Below, piece by piece: positions 7,929 to 15,782 of a DNA stretch of 64,000 bases. The translations under genes and the position numbers were made by a program. This DNA comes from Pantoea endophytica (GTDB lineage Bacteria > Pseudomonadota > Gammaproteobacteria > Enterobacterales > Enterobacteriaceae): NCBI RefSeq assembly GCF_002858935.1, contig NZ_PJRT01000033.1, positions 620,001 to 684,000 on the forward strand, in the 5' to 3' direction. Within the stretch, counting starts at the first letter, position 1, and the number at the start of each line of letters is the position of its first letter. The notes beneath the pieces were generated by a model. The model saw only the letters and a list, made by a program, of their open reading frames with translations, ran no database searches and was not told where the DNA came from.

Positions 7929-8026
7929 AGATTTTGCGCAGGCTGTATTTACAGCGTGATGAAGTGATTTTACCTGCTAGAACATACCGTTTTGCCCGCT
8001 TTTTTGGGCTGTAAAAGCATTAGCAG

Positions 8027-8042
8027 ACGCAAACGTTTAACA
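8027..8042. promoter_or_regulatory. PurR box upstream of purR
   Basis: ACGCAAACGTTTAACA matches the first 12 of 16 positions of the PurR operator ACGCAAACGTTTGCGT. It ends 45 bases before the purR start, consistent with autoregulation as in E. coli. Confidence 0.8.
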
Positions 8043-8087
8043 ATATACTTATCAGTAAGTTGCGATAAGCCCAGGAGCACCATTTTC

Positions 8088-9113
8088 ATGGCAACAATTA
8101 AAGATGTCGCAAAACGCGCGGGTGTCTCAACCACCACGGTTTCGCATGTCATCAACAAAACGCGTTTCGTTGCGGAAGAGACGCGTAACGCCGTATGGGA
8201 AGCGATCAAAGAATTACATTACTCGCCAAGTGCCGTGGCGCGTAGTCTTAAAGTCAATCACACCAAAACCTTGGGTCTGCTGGCGACCTCCAGCGAAGCG
8301 CCCTACTTCGCTGAAATTATCGAAGCGGTGGAGAACCGCTGCTTCGAACGCGGCTATACGCTGATTCTCGGCAATGCGCACAACGATCTGCAAAAGCAGC
8401 GCGCTTACCTGTCAATGATGGCGCAAAAGCGCGTCGATGGCTTGCTGGTGATGTGTTCGGAATATCCAGACGATTTGCTGCAGATGCTGGAAGAGAACCG
8501 CAATATCCCCATGGTGGTAATGGACTGGGGCGCGTCACGCGGTGATTTCACCGATACTGTGCAGGACAATGCATTTCAGGGCGGCTATCTCGCCGGGCGT
8601 TATCTGATTGAACGTGGCCATCGCGATATCGGTGCCATTCCTGGCCAAATGGAGCGCAACACCGGCGGTGGACGTCATGCTGGCTTCCTGCAGGCAATGA
8701 ACGAAGCGGGCATTACAGTGCGTCCGGAGTGGGTGGTTCAGGGCGACTTTGAGCCTGAATCGGGCTATCTGGCGATGCAACAGATCTTAAATCAGAAACA
8801 GCGTCCAACCGCGGTGTTCTGCGGTGGCGATATCATGGCGATGGGCGCGATTTGCGCTGCTGATGAGATGGGTTTGCGCGTACCGCAGGATATCTCGGTG
8901 ATTGGCTACGATAACGTGCGCAACGCGCGCTATTTCACACCAGCGCTCACCACCGTGCACCAGCCGAAAGCTGAACTGGGCGAAAAAGCGCTGGAAATGC
9001 TGCTGGATCGCATCACCAGCAAGCGCGAAGATCCGCAAACTATCGAAGTCCAGCCAACGCTGATTGAACGCCGTTCGGTGGCGTACGGTCCGTTCCGCGA
9101 CTACCGCCGCTAA
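8088..9113 (+). CDS. purR: Purine repressor PurR
   Basis: A 341-aa LacI-family repressor; with hypoxanthine or guanine bound it represses purine biosynthesis genes. The N-terminal helix-turn-helix is residues 1-23 (MATIKDVAKRAGVSTTTVS), the hinge helix follows near residues 48-56 (SAVARSLKV), then the periplasmic-binding-protein-like effector domain. The ATG at 8088 is chosen over an upstream in-frame ATG (7992) because it gives exactly the E. coli length and has AGGAG 11 bases before it. The gene ends with a 4-base overlap with convergent punR. A PurR-type box precedes it. Confidence 0.97.
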   Translation: MATIKDVAKRAGVSTTTVSHVINKTRFVAEETRNAVWEAIKELHYSPSAVARSLKVNHTKTLGLLATSSEAPYFAEIIEAVENRCFERGYTLILGNAHNDLQKQRAYLSMMAQKRVDGLLVMCSEYPDDLLQMLEENRNIPMVVMDWGASRGDFTDTVQDNAFQGGYLAGRYLIERGHRDIGAIPGQMERNTGGGRHAGFLQAMNEAGITVRPEWVVQGDFEPESGYLAMQQILNQKQRPTAVFCGGDIMAMGAICAADEMGLRVPQDISVIGYDNVRNARYFTPALTTVHQPKAELGEKALEMLLDRITSKREDPQTIEVQPTLIERRSVAYGPFRDYRR

Positions 9114-10021
9114 GCCGACACTTCGCTGAGCCATTCGTGGTTCAGCGTTTCCGCATCCCCGAGATAAGCCAGTAACCACGCCAGCGCCGGTGACGCGCGC
9201 TGTTCTGACCAGCTAACGCAGCACGGACTGTCCGGAAACGCCTGCGGTAGCGCCAGCTCGACCAGTTTTTGGCTGTCCAGCAGTGGACGCGCCAAATGGC
9301 CAGGCACCATGCCGACGCACAATCCTGCCAGCAAACAATCCATCCCGGTTTCCCACTCTGGCACCACCAACCGCCGCTGATTATCCAGCGTCCATGTCAT
9401 ACGGCGCGGTAACGCACGCGAGGTATCCTCCAGCACCAGCGATGGCCACGCCCGCAAGGTTTCATCATCCAGCTCCTTGCTGTTAACCAGCGGATGATCA
9501 GGGCTCACCACACAACGCCAGTTCAGCGCGCCCATATCCTGAAAGGCAAAACGTCCGCCCACCGGAATGGCCTGGGTTGCGCCAATCGCCACATCCACCC
9601 GACCATCAGCCAACGCATCCCACACGCCGTTGAACACTTCGTAGCTGATAATCAGCTCCATATCGGGAAAATGGCGATAGAAGTCCTTCACTAACTGTCG
9701 CGTGCGCTGCGGTTTTACAATGCAGTCAACCGCGATGCTCAACTCGCCGCGCCAGCCATTTGCCAGTTGCTGACACTGTCGGCGAGTGGCCAGCATTTTT
9801 TTGATAACAGATCGGCCTTCCCGCACAAAATGCTCGCCCGCCGCTGTCATCACCACTTCCCGATGCTGGCGCTCAAACAGCGGCACCGCCAGCCAGGTTT
9901 CCAGCTGGCGCACAGTATAACTGACGGCAGAGGGCACGCGATGCAGTTCCTGCGCTGCCGCGCTAAAACTGCCGGTGCGCGCTACTGCATCCACCACTTC
10001 AAGCGCATATTCTGACCACAT
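9110..10021 (-). CDS. punR: LysR-family regulator PunR (YdhB)
   Basis: A 303-aa LysR-type regulator whose E. coli homologue activates the adjacent exporter gene punC in response to purine nucleosides. The winged helix is at residues 1-60 (GSFSAAAQELHRVPSAVSY), followed by the substrate-binding domain. The start at 10021 matches the family N-terminus MWSEYALEVVDAVAR; twelve further codons upstream are open but unsupported. It is transcribed divergently from punC, the usual arrangement for a LysR regulator and its target, and its 3' end overlaps that of purR. Confidence 0.92.
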   Translation of the reverse strand: MWSEYALEVVDAVARTGSFSAAAQELHRVPSAVSYTVRQLETWLAVPLFERQHREVVMTAAGEHFVREGRSVIKKMLATRRQCQQLANGWRGELSIAVDCIVKPQRTRQLVKDFYRHFPDMELIISYEVFNGVWDALADGRVDVAIGATQAIPVGGRFAFQDMGALNWRCVVSPDHPLVNSKELDDETLRAWPSLVLEDTSRALPRRMTWTLDNQRRLVVPEWETGMDCLLAGLCVGMVPGHLARPLLDSQKLVELALPQAFPDSPCCVSWSEQRASPALAWLLAYLGDAETLNHEWLSEVSA

Positions 10022-10131
10022 AAATTTGCCTTCAAAAATTTTAACAGCACCATGCAAATATTAGCGTTTCACAAAGCGCGCCGCATCCTTTTACACTCCC
10101 CGGCGTTCACCCTGCCCAAAAGAGAATCAAC

Positions 10132-11334
10132 ATGTTGTCGTCTAAAGCATTTATGCCTTATCTCGCCGTGCTCAGCATGCTCGGCTTTCTTGCCACGGAT
10201 ATGTATTTGCCCGCCTTTGGCGATATGCAGCGTGATTTTGCTAGCGCACCCGGCACCATCAGCGCCAGCCTGAGTCTGTTTCTCGGCGGTTTTGCCTGTG
10301 CCCAGGTATTTTGGGGACCGCTATCAGATCGTTATGGACGTAAGCCGATTTTGCTGGCGGGCCTTGCCATCTTCGCCCTCGGTTGTCTGGGAATGCTGTG
10401 GGTGACCGATGTCCGCCTGATGCTGGCGCTGCGTTTTATGCAGGCGATTGGCGTGTGTGCGGCTGCCGTAAGCTGGCAGGCGCTGGTGGTGGATCACTAT
10501 CCAAAAGCGAAAGCCAATAAAGTGTTTGCAACGATTATGCCGCTGGTTGCGCTGTCGCCGGCGCTGGCACCGCTGCTCGGCGCCTGGCTGATCGGCCACT
10601 TCCACTGGCGCAGCATCTTTATCACGCTGACGCTGGTTGCCGTAGTGTTGCTGATCGGTACGCTGCAATTAACCTCGCCTAAGCGCGAGAAAGTTGCCTC
10701 AGGCAAACAACCCGGCTGGTTGACTTTGCTGGGTACCCGCGTATACAGCGGTAACGTCTTAATCTATTCGGCATGTTCGGCGAGCTTTTTCGCGTGGCTG
10801 ACGGGCTCACCTTTCATTCTCGCCGCAGCTGGCCTGACGCCGGGTGATATTGGCCTGAGCTATATTCCGCAGACCATTGCGTTTCTGATTGGCGGCTTTG
10901 GCTGCCGCACGCTGTTAAATCGTTATCAGGGCGCGCAACTGCTGCCGTGGTTGCTGGTGCTGTACAGTCTGAGCATCCTAAGTCTGTTTGTCATCGCCCT
11001 GATGCCTTCAGCGCCGCTGTTTGTGCTGCTGATGCCCTTCTGCGGCATGGCGCTGGCCAATGGCGCGATCTATCCGATAGTGGTGGCCAGCGCATTAGCG
11101 CCCTTCCCGCACGCCACCGGTAAAGCGGCAGGATTACAGAATTTATTCCAGTTAGGATTGTGCTTTGTCGCCAGCCTGCTGGTCTCCGCCGGCCTTGAGC
11201 AGGCGCTGTTCAACACCACATTAGTGATGGTGGCCACCGTGGTACTGGCGTGGGTGGGCTTTGTCTGCCAGCGATCGGCAAACGCACAAAGTGATATTGC
11301 CCACACTTCCCGTCCCTGCGAAGATAATCTCTAA
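10132..11334 (+). CDS. punC: Purine nucleoside exporter PunC (YdhC), MFS
   Basis: Inner-membrane major facilitator of the Bcr/CflA (DHA1, 12-helix) group, 400 aa. Characteristic motifs are DMYLPAFGDM in the first helix and the loop 2-3 motif GPLSDRYGRKP. E. coli PunC (403 aa) moves purine nucleosides and is activated by PunR; the divergent neighbour here is punR. Charged, hydrophilic C-terminus of about 20 residues. Hairpins but no clear T-tract follow the stop. Confidence 0.92.
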   Translation: MLSSKAFMPYLAVLSMLGFLATDMYLPAFGDMQRDFASAPGTISASLSLFLGGFACAQVFWGPLSDRYGRKPILLAGLAIFALGCLGMLWVTDVRLMLALRFMQAIGVCAAAVSWQALVVDHYPKAKANKVFATIMPLVALSPALAPLLGAWLIGHFHWRSIFITLTLVAVVLLIGTLQLTSPKREKVASGKQPGWLTLLGTRVYSGNVLIYSACSASFFAWLTGSPFILAAAGLTPGDIGLSYIPQTIAFLIGGFGCRTLLNRYQGAQLLPWLLVLYSLSILSLFVIALMPSAPLFVLLMPFCGMALANGAIYPIVVASALAPFPHATGKAAGLQNLFQLGLCFVASLLVSAGLEQALFNTTLVMVATVVLAWVGFVCQRSANAQSDIAHTSRPCEDNL

Positions 11335-11636
11335 GCCAACGCTTTTCGTTAGCAAACTAACGATAACCCGTTGAATATTGACCCACGTGAGCATATACTC
11401 AGTGGGTCAGTAATTCTGTATTAAATCAATAATATAAATGTAATACCTTTAGCGACACTGTCGCGGGATGGCGTCTGCACGATACTCCAGTGCGGCGTCC
11501 AACTTTTCTATTCAAATTCATGCCTCTGTAAAACGTCGGATTTCTGGCGCACGGATTTTCCGTGAGTTCTCTCACAGGTCTTGGGAAATTGGCTATTCTT
11601 TTTCTCAGGTTCAGATCGGAAGGTGATGGAGAAGCT
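11335..11636. other. punC-cfa intergenic region with long hairpin
   Basis: This 302-base gap holds two inverted repeats: TCGTTAG / CTAACGA (11346-11363 region, just after punC) and TGACCCAC (11379-11386) / GTGGGTCA (11402-11409). The second extends inward through TGAG/CTCA around a bulged G to about 12 bp. Neither has a T-tract. The remaining part should contain the cfa promoter(s) and the 5' leader, which in E. coli is the target of small RNAs such as RydC; I cannot assign such a site here. Confidence 0.5.
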
Positions 11637-12785
11637 ATGAGTTCATCTGTTATAGAAGAAGTGAGCCTTGAAGAAAACCACTGGTTTCGGATCGTCAATG
11701 AACTGCTAGAGCGTGCTGATATTGCAGTTAATGGCACTCGTCCCTGGGATATTCAGGTAAAGCATCCAGATTTTTTTAAACGCGTGCTCGAGGAAGGATC
11801 GCTCGGATTAGGTGAAAGTTACATGGATGGTTGGTGGGAGTGCGAACAGCTTGATATGTTCTTCCATCGCGTTTTAAAACACCATCTGGATAAACAATTA
11901 CCGCGGCATTTTAAAGATACGTTGCGCATCGCCGCCGCGCGTCTTACTAATTTGCAATCGAAAAAACGCGCCTGGATTGTGGGTAAAGAGCATTACGATC
12001 TGGGTAATGATCTATTCTCACTGATGCTTGACCCCTATATGCAATATTCCTGCGGCTACTGGAAAGATGCTGATACGTTGGAAAACGCGCAGCAGGCCAA
12101 ACTGGATATGATTTGCCGCAAGTTACAACTTGAACCGGGCTTGACGCTGTTGGATATCGGTTGTGGCTGGGGCGGACTGGCGGAATATGCCGCACGCCAT
12201 TATGGCGTCACGGTGCATGGCGTCACTATTTCTGCAGAGCAACAAAAACTGGCACAACAACGCTGTGAAGGACTGGATGTCACTATTTTACTGCAGGACT
12301 ATCGCGACCTGAATAATCAATATGATCGCATTGTTTCTGTCGGAATGTTTGAACATGTCGGGCCGAAAAACTATGCCACTTATTTTGATGTTGCTGACCG
12401 CAATCTCAAACCAGACGGCATATTTTTACTGCACACCATTGGTGCCCTCACAACGGATATGAATGTCGATCCGTGGATTGATAAATATATCTTCCCGAAC
12501 GGTTGTCTGCCGTCGGTCCGTCAAATCGCTGATGCCAGTGAGCCACATTTCGTCATGGAAGATTGGCATAACTTTGGCGCAGATTACGATACGACGTTAA
12601 TGGCATGGTATGAACGTTTTCAGGCGGCGTGGCCGCAGCTGGCTGAGAAATATGGCGAACGTTTTAAACGAATGTTCGACTATTATCTCAACGCCTGCGC
12701 CGGTGCGTTTCGTGCCCGTGATATTCAGCTGTGGCAGGTGGTATTCAGTCGTGGCAAGGATGGCGGATTACGCGTAGCGCGTTAA
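11637..12785 (+). CDS. cfa: Cyclopropane-fatty-acyl-phospholipid synthase
   Basis: A 382-aa SAM-dependent enzyme that adds a methylene bridge to unsaturated acyl chains of membrane phospholipids, typically on entry to stationary phase and under acid stress. The SAM-binding motif I is LLDIGCGWGG at residues 171-180; the length equals E. coli Cfa. The ATG at 11637 is preferred over upstream in-frame starts by homology (MSSSxIEEVS) and by GGTGATGGAG upstream. Synteny punC-cfa-ribE-mdtK is as in E. coli. Confidence 0.97.
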   Translation: MSSSVIEEVSLEENHWFRIVNELLERADIAVNGTRPWDIQVKHPDFFKRVLEEGSLGLGESYMDGWWECEQLDMFFHRVLKHHLDKQLPRHFKDTLRIAAARLTNLQSKKRAWIVGKEHYDLGNDLFSLMLDPYMQYSCGYWKDADTLENAQQAKLDMICRKLQLEPGLTLLDIGCGWGGLAEYAARHYGVTVHGVTISAEQQKLAQQRCEGLDVTILLQDYRDLNNQYDRIVSVGMFEHVGPKNYATYFDVADRNLKPDGIFLLHTIGALTTDMNVDPWIDKYIFPNGCLPSVRQIADASEPHFVMEDWHNFGADYDTTLMAWYERFQAAWPQLAEKYGERFKRMFDYYLNACAGAFRARDIQLWQVVFSRGKDGGLRVAR

Positions 12786-12805
12786 TGAGCTTGCAGAAAT
12801 AAATC

Positions 12806-12829
12806 AAGGCGCCGCAGGGCGCCTTTTTT
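12806..12829. terminator. cfa terminator (shared with ribE side)
   Basis: AAGGCGCC and GGCGCCTT form an 8-bp stem with a GCAG loop followed by a run of T, 20 bases after the cfa stop and 8 bases before the end of convergent ribE. Confidence 0.85.
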
Positions 12830-12836
12830 AGCGCCA

Positions 12837-13481
12837 TTATTCTGCGCTGGCAATCTGCGCCAGTGCAGCGGCTTCACGCTGCGCTAATACGCGTTCAACG
12901 GTTTCCACAATGGCCTGCGTATGAGGATCAATCTCAATATTGACCTTCTGACCAAACTTCTTCGCGCCTAACGTGGTGCGCTCGAGGGTTTCCGGAATCA
13001 GATGCACACAGAACTTGCTTTTGGTAACGTCGCCAACGGTCAAACTAATTCCGTCGATACCCACAAAACCTTTATGCAGAATATATTTGATCTGCGTGGC
13101 ATCCTGTAATTTAAACCAGATTTCGCGGTTGTTTTCTGACTGGATGATTTTGCAAATTTCCGCCGTGGTCATAATATGGCCAGACATCAAATGGCCGCCA
13201 ATTTCATCACTGAACTTCGCTGCACGCTCAATATTCACCACATCCCCGACCTGTAATTCACCCAGGTTGGTAATGCGCAATGTTTCTTTAATCAGATCGA
13301 AGCTAACCCGATCGCCATTAATCTCAGTCACAGTCAGGCAGCAGCCGTTGTGGGCTACCGATGCGCCCAGCGCCAGTCCCGGTAACAGGTCATCCGGTAA
13401 GCGCACAATATGGGTACGAAACAGATCTTTCTCTTCAATGCCGACAATTTCTGCCGTGCCTTGCACAATTCCAGTAAACAT
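12837..13481 (-). CDS. ribE: Riboflavin synthase (alpha subunit)
   Basis: A 214-aa enzyme of the last riboflavin step, dismutating two 6,7-dimethyl-8-ribityllumazines to riboflavin and a pyrimidinedione. It has the start MFTGIVQG and the typical two lumazine-binding halves (about 1-90 and 98-190), each with an SxxxGxCLTV/GxSLTV-like segment (HNGCCLTVTE, VGIDGISLTVGD). E. coli calls this gene ribC or ribE. It is convergent with cfa and divergent from mdtK. Confidence 0.96.
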   Translation of the reverse strand: MFTGIVQGTAEIVGIEEKDLFRTHIVRLPDDLLPGLALGASVAHNGCCLTVTEINGDRVSFDLIKETLRITNLGELQVGDVVNIERAAKFSDEIGGHLMSGHIMTTAEICKIIQSENNREIWFKLQDATQIKYILHKGFVGIDGISLTVGDVTKSKFCVHLIPETLERTTLGAKKFGQKVNIEIDPHTQAIVETVERVLAQREAAALAQIASAE

Positions 13482-13678
13482 AATCTTAGCCTCTGCAAAG
13501 TTTGCGTCAGTTTATCACAGCTTGTCGGCGGCAGCTTAATTTGGCGGAGTTCAAACTTTACACAAATTGCTAAACAAAATGCGATCAACGTTTGGCGGAA
13601 GCCAGCGCTGCCGCTACACTGTGCGCGCATTCTTTGGGGATTTCGCCCCGCTCTCTTCATTAATTAAGCAGGTGTAAC

Positions 13679-15052
13679 GTGCAGAAGTATTTTACCGAAG
13701 CGCGTCAATTGCTGGCCCTCGCGATCCCGGTCATCCTTGCTCAGGTGGCCCAGACTGCGATGGGATTTGTAGATACTGTTATGGCCGGTGCGGTAAGCGC
13801 CACGGATATGGCCGCCGTCGCTGTCGGCACCTCTATCTGGCTTCCCGCCATTCTGTTTGGTCATGGTCTTCTACTGGCTTTGACGCCTACCGTTGCGCAA
13901 CTCAACGGTTCAGGACGACGCGAACGTATCGCGGAACAAGTACGCCAGGGATACTGGATGGCAATCGGTGTTGCAATCCTGATTATGGTGGTGCTGTGGA
14001 ACGCCGGTTATCTGATTAACACCATGCATGATATCGATCCTGAATTGGCCGCCAAAGCCGAAGGATACCTGCATGCGTTGCTGTGGGGCGCACCGGGTTA
14101 CCTGCTGTTCCAGGTGATGCGCAACCAATGCGAAGGTTTGTCGAAAACCAAACCGGCGATGCTGCTCGGCTTCCTCGGCCTGATGGTGAATATTCCGCTC
14201 AACTATGTGTTCATTTACGGCCATTTTGGTATGCCGGCCTTAGGCGGCGTCGGCTGCGGCGTGGCGACGGCATCGGTCTATTGGGTGATGTTCCTGGTGA
14301 TGCGCTTCTGGGTGAAACGCATGGCAAGCATGCGCGACATCCGTATGAAAATGCGCTGGTCTGCACCGTCACGTGCGATTTTGTCACGCCTGTTCACGCT
14401 GGGTTTGCCGGTGGCATTGGCGCTGTTCTTTGAGGTGACGCTGTTTGCCGTGGTGGCGCTGTTGGTGTCACCGCTCGGTATCGTGAAAGTGGCCGGACAC
14501 CAGATTGCACTCAACTTCAGTTCGCTGATGTTCGTGTTGCCGCTGTCGCTCGGCGTCGCCACTACCATTCGCGTTGGCTATCGGCTGGGACAAGGTTCGG
14601 CCGAACAAGCGCGCGTTGCTGCGTGGACCGGGCAAGGCGTCGGCATCAGCATGGCGGCCATCACCGCACTGTTTACCGTGATTTTCCGTCACGATATCGC
14701 CGGCCTGTACACGGCAAATCCAGAAGTCATTACCCTTGCGGCACAGCTGATGTTGCTGGCGGCGATTTATCAGTTCTCAGATTCAATTCAGGTGATTGGC
14801 AGCGGTATCTTGCGCGGTTATAAAGACACGCGCTCGATCTTCTTCATTACTTTTATCGCCTATTGGGTGCTGGGTTTGCCGGTGGGTTATGTACTGGCGA
14901 TGACGGATTGGGTCTTGCCGAAGTTGGGTCCCGCCGGTTTCTGGTGTGGCTTTATTATCGGCCTGACCTCCGCAGCGGTGATGATGATTTGGCGCATCCG
15001 TCGTTTGCAGCGCCTGCCTGCGCAGGTCATCCTGGCGCGCGCTGCGCGCTAA
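13679..15052 (+). CDS. mdtK: MATE multidrug efflux pump MdtK (NorM)
   Basis: Inner-membrane cation-coupled exporter, 457 aa, with twelve predicted helices in two MATE repeats; E. coli MdtK exports fluoroquinolones, norfloxacin and other cationic drugs. Hallmark segments include AQTAMGFVDTVMAG near the N-terminus and RGYKDTRSI in the second half. The start is GTG at 13679, as in E. coli, with AGGTG upstream. A GTTGCGCAAC palindrome inside the coding sequence (13892-13901) is part of codons for VAQLN. Confidence 0.96.
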   Translation: MQKYFTEARQLLALAIPVILAQVAQTAMGFVDTVMAGAVSATDMAAVAVGTSIWLPAILFGHGLLLALTPTVAQLNGSGRRERIAEQVRQGYWMAIGVAILIMVVLWNAGYLINTMHDIDPELAAKAEGYLHALLWGAPGYLLFQVMRNQCEGLSKTKPAMLLGFLGLMVNIPLNYVFIYGHFGMPALGGVGCGVATASVYWVMFLVMRFWVKRMASMRDIRMKMRWSAPSRAILSRLFTLGLPVALALFFEVTLFAVVALLVSPLGIVKVAGHQIALNFSSLMFVLPLSLGVATTIRVGYRLGQGSAEQARVAAWTGQGVGISMAAITALFTVIFRHDIAGLYTANPEVITLAAQLMLLAAIYQFSDSIQVIGSGILRGYKDTRSIFFITFIAYWVLGLPVGYVLAMTDWVLPKLGPAGFWCGFIIGLTSAAVMMIWRIRRLQRLPAQVILARAAR

Positions 15053-15105
15053 GTGGCTGGTAACGGCGAAAAAAACGACGCATAGCACAGTTGCTGGTCA
15101 GTCGT

Positions 15106-15127
15106 AGGGGAAAAACACTTTTTCCCC
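15106..15127 (+). terminator. Hairpin after mdtK
   Basis: GGGGAAAAA and TTTTTCCCC pair around a CAC loop about 55 bases after mdtK and 60 bases before the first tRNA. It has no separate T-tract beyond the stem. Confidence 0.45.
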
Positions 15128-15186
15128 TTGCCAGCATCACGGCCTGCCGTTAATATTCGTCCCCGCTGTCGCCCTGACAGCGTGTT

Positions 15187-15263
15187 GCGCTCTTAGCTCA
15201 GTTGGTTAGAGCACCACCTTGACATGGTGGGGGTCGATGGTTCGAGTCCATTAGAGCGCACCA
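15187..15263 (+). tRNA. tRNA-Val (GAC), copy 1
   Basis: A 77-base cloverleaf with encoded CCA: acceptor arms GCGCTCT / AGAGCGC, D-loop AGTTGGTTAGA, anticodon arm CCACCTTGACATGGTGG with anticodon GAC, and T-arm GGTTCGAGTCC. It reads valine codons GUC/GUU. E. coli has two such genes (valV, valW) at this same position after mdtK. The sequence is identical to copy 3. Confidence 0.97.
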
Positions 15264-15266
15264 AGT

Positions 15267-15343
15267 GCGTCCGTAGCTCAGTTGGTTAGAGCACCACCTT
15301 GACATGGTGGGGGTCGGTGGTTCGAGTCCACTCGGACGCACCA
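15267..15343 (+). tRNA. tRNA-Val (GAC), copy 2
   Basis: A 77-base tRNA with encoded CCA and the same body as its neighbours, but with acceptor arms GCGTCCG / CGGACGC and compensating T-stem changes (GGTGG / CCACT). This version looks the most like E. coli valV/valW. It starts four bases after copy 1, so the array is presumably one transcript. Confidence 0.97.
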
Positions 15344-15363
15344 ATTTTGTGAATTTCCTCAAT

Positions 15364-15440
15364 GCGCTCTTAGCTCAGTTGGTTAGAGCACCACCTTGAC
15401 ATGGTGGGGGTCGATGGTTCGAGTCCATTAGAGCGCACCA
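15364..15440 (+). tRNA. tRNA-Val (GAC), copy 3
   Basis: A 77-base tRNA identical to copy 1 (acceptor GCGCTCT / AGAGCGC, anticodon GAC, CCA encoded), 20 bases after copy 2. A third tandem valine tRNA relative to E. coli suggests local duplication. Confidence 0.97.
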
Positions 15441-15509
15441 CTCTGGTTTTATCTCCTTGCGCAACACCTTTTTCTTGATCTGCATCGTCTATATCGCACC
15501 GCTTTTATA

Positions 15510-15538
15510 TTGGTTTTCGCATACTTAGCGACTATACT
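15510..15538 (+). promoter_or_regulatory. Candidate pykF promoter
   Basis: TTGGTT (15510-15515), a 17-base spacer and TATACT (15533-15538) make a plausible sigma-70 promoter. Transcription would begin near 15545, placing the Cra-type palindrome just downstream of the start, the position expected for repression, and giving a leader of about 240 bases. Confidence 0.6.
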
Positions 15539-15556
15539 ATGCCGCGTTGTTCCACC

Positions 15557-15568
15557 TGAAAGGTTTCA
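15557..15568. promoter_or_regulatory. Cra (FruR) operator upstream of pykF
   Basis: TGAAAGGTTTCA differs at one of 12 positions from the palindromic Cra consensus TGAAACGTTTCA, and the flanks extend the symmetry to CTGAAA/TTTCAG. Cra represses pykF in E. coli, and the site lies just after the candidate promoter. Confidence 0.85.
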
Positions 15569-15782
15569 GCGCTAACGTGCCTATGCAAACAACTCCAATG
15601 ATTTGCGCAACACTGATCACTCAGTTCCCTCGCGTACTGCATAACTTCTCTGCACGCTTTGCTTTCGTCTCCTATTCTTATTTCTGTGAAATCCGATCCA
15701 ACACCATAAATATTCTCACTTCGGTGCCGTGCGCATCGAATCCCGACCTTTATCATCCATCACAACTTATAGAAAACCTGAC

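Noticed and set aside
13636..13650. GGGGATTTCGCCCC hairpin before mdtK as a terminator or riboswitch
   Set aside because: A short 4-5 bp stem without T-tract in the leader; no resemblance to an FMN riboswitch despite ribE next door.
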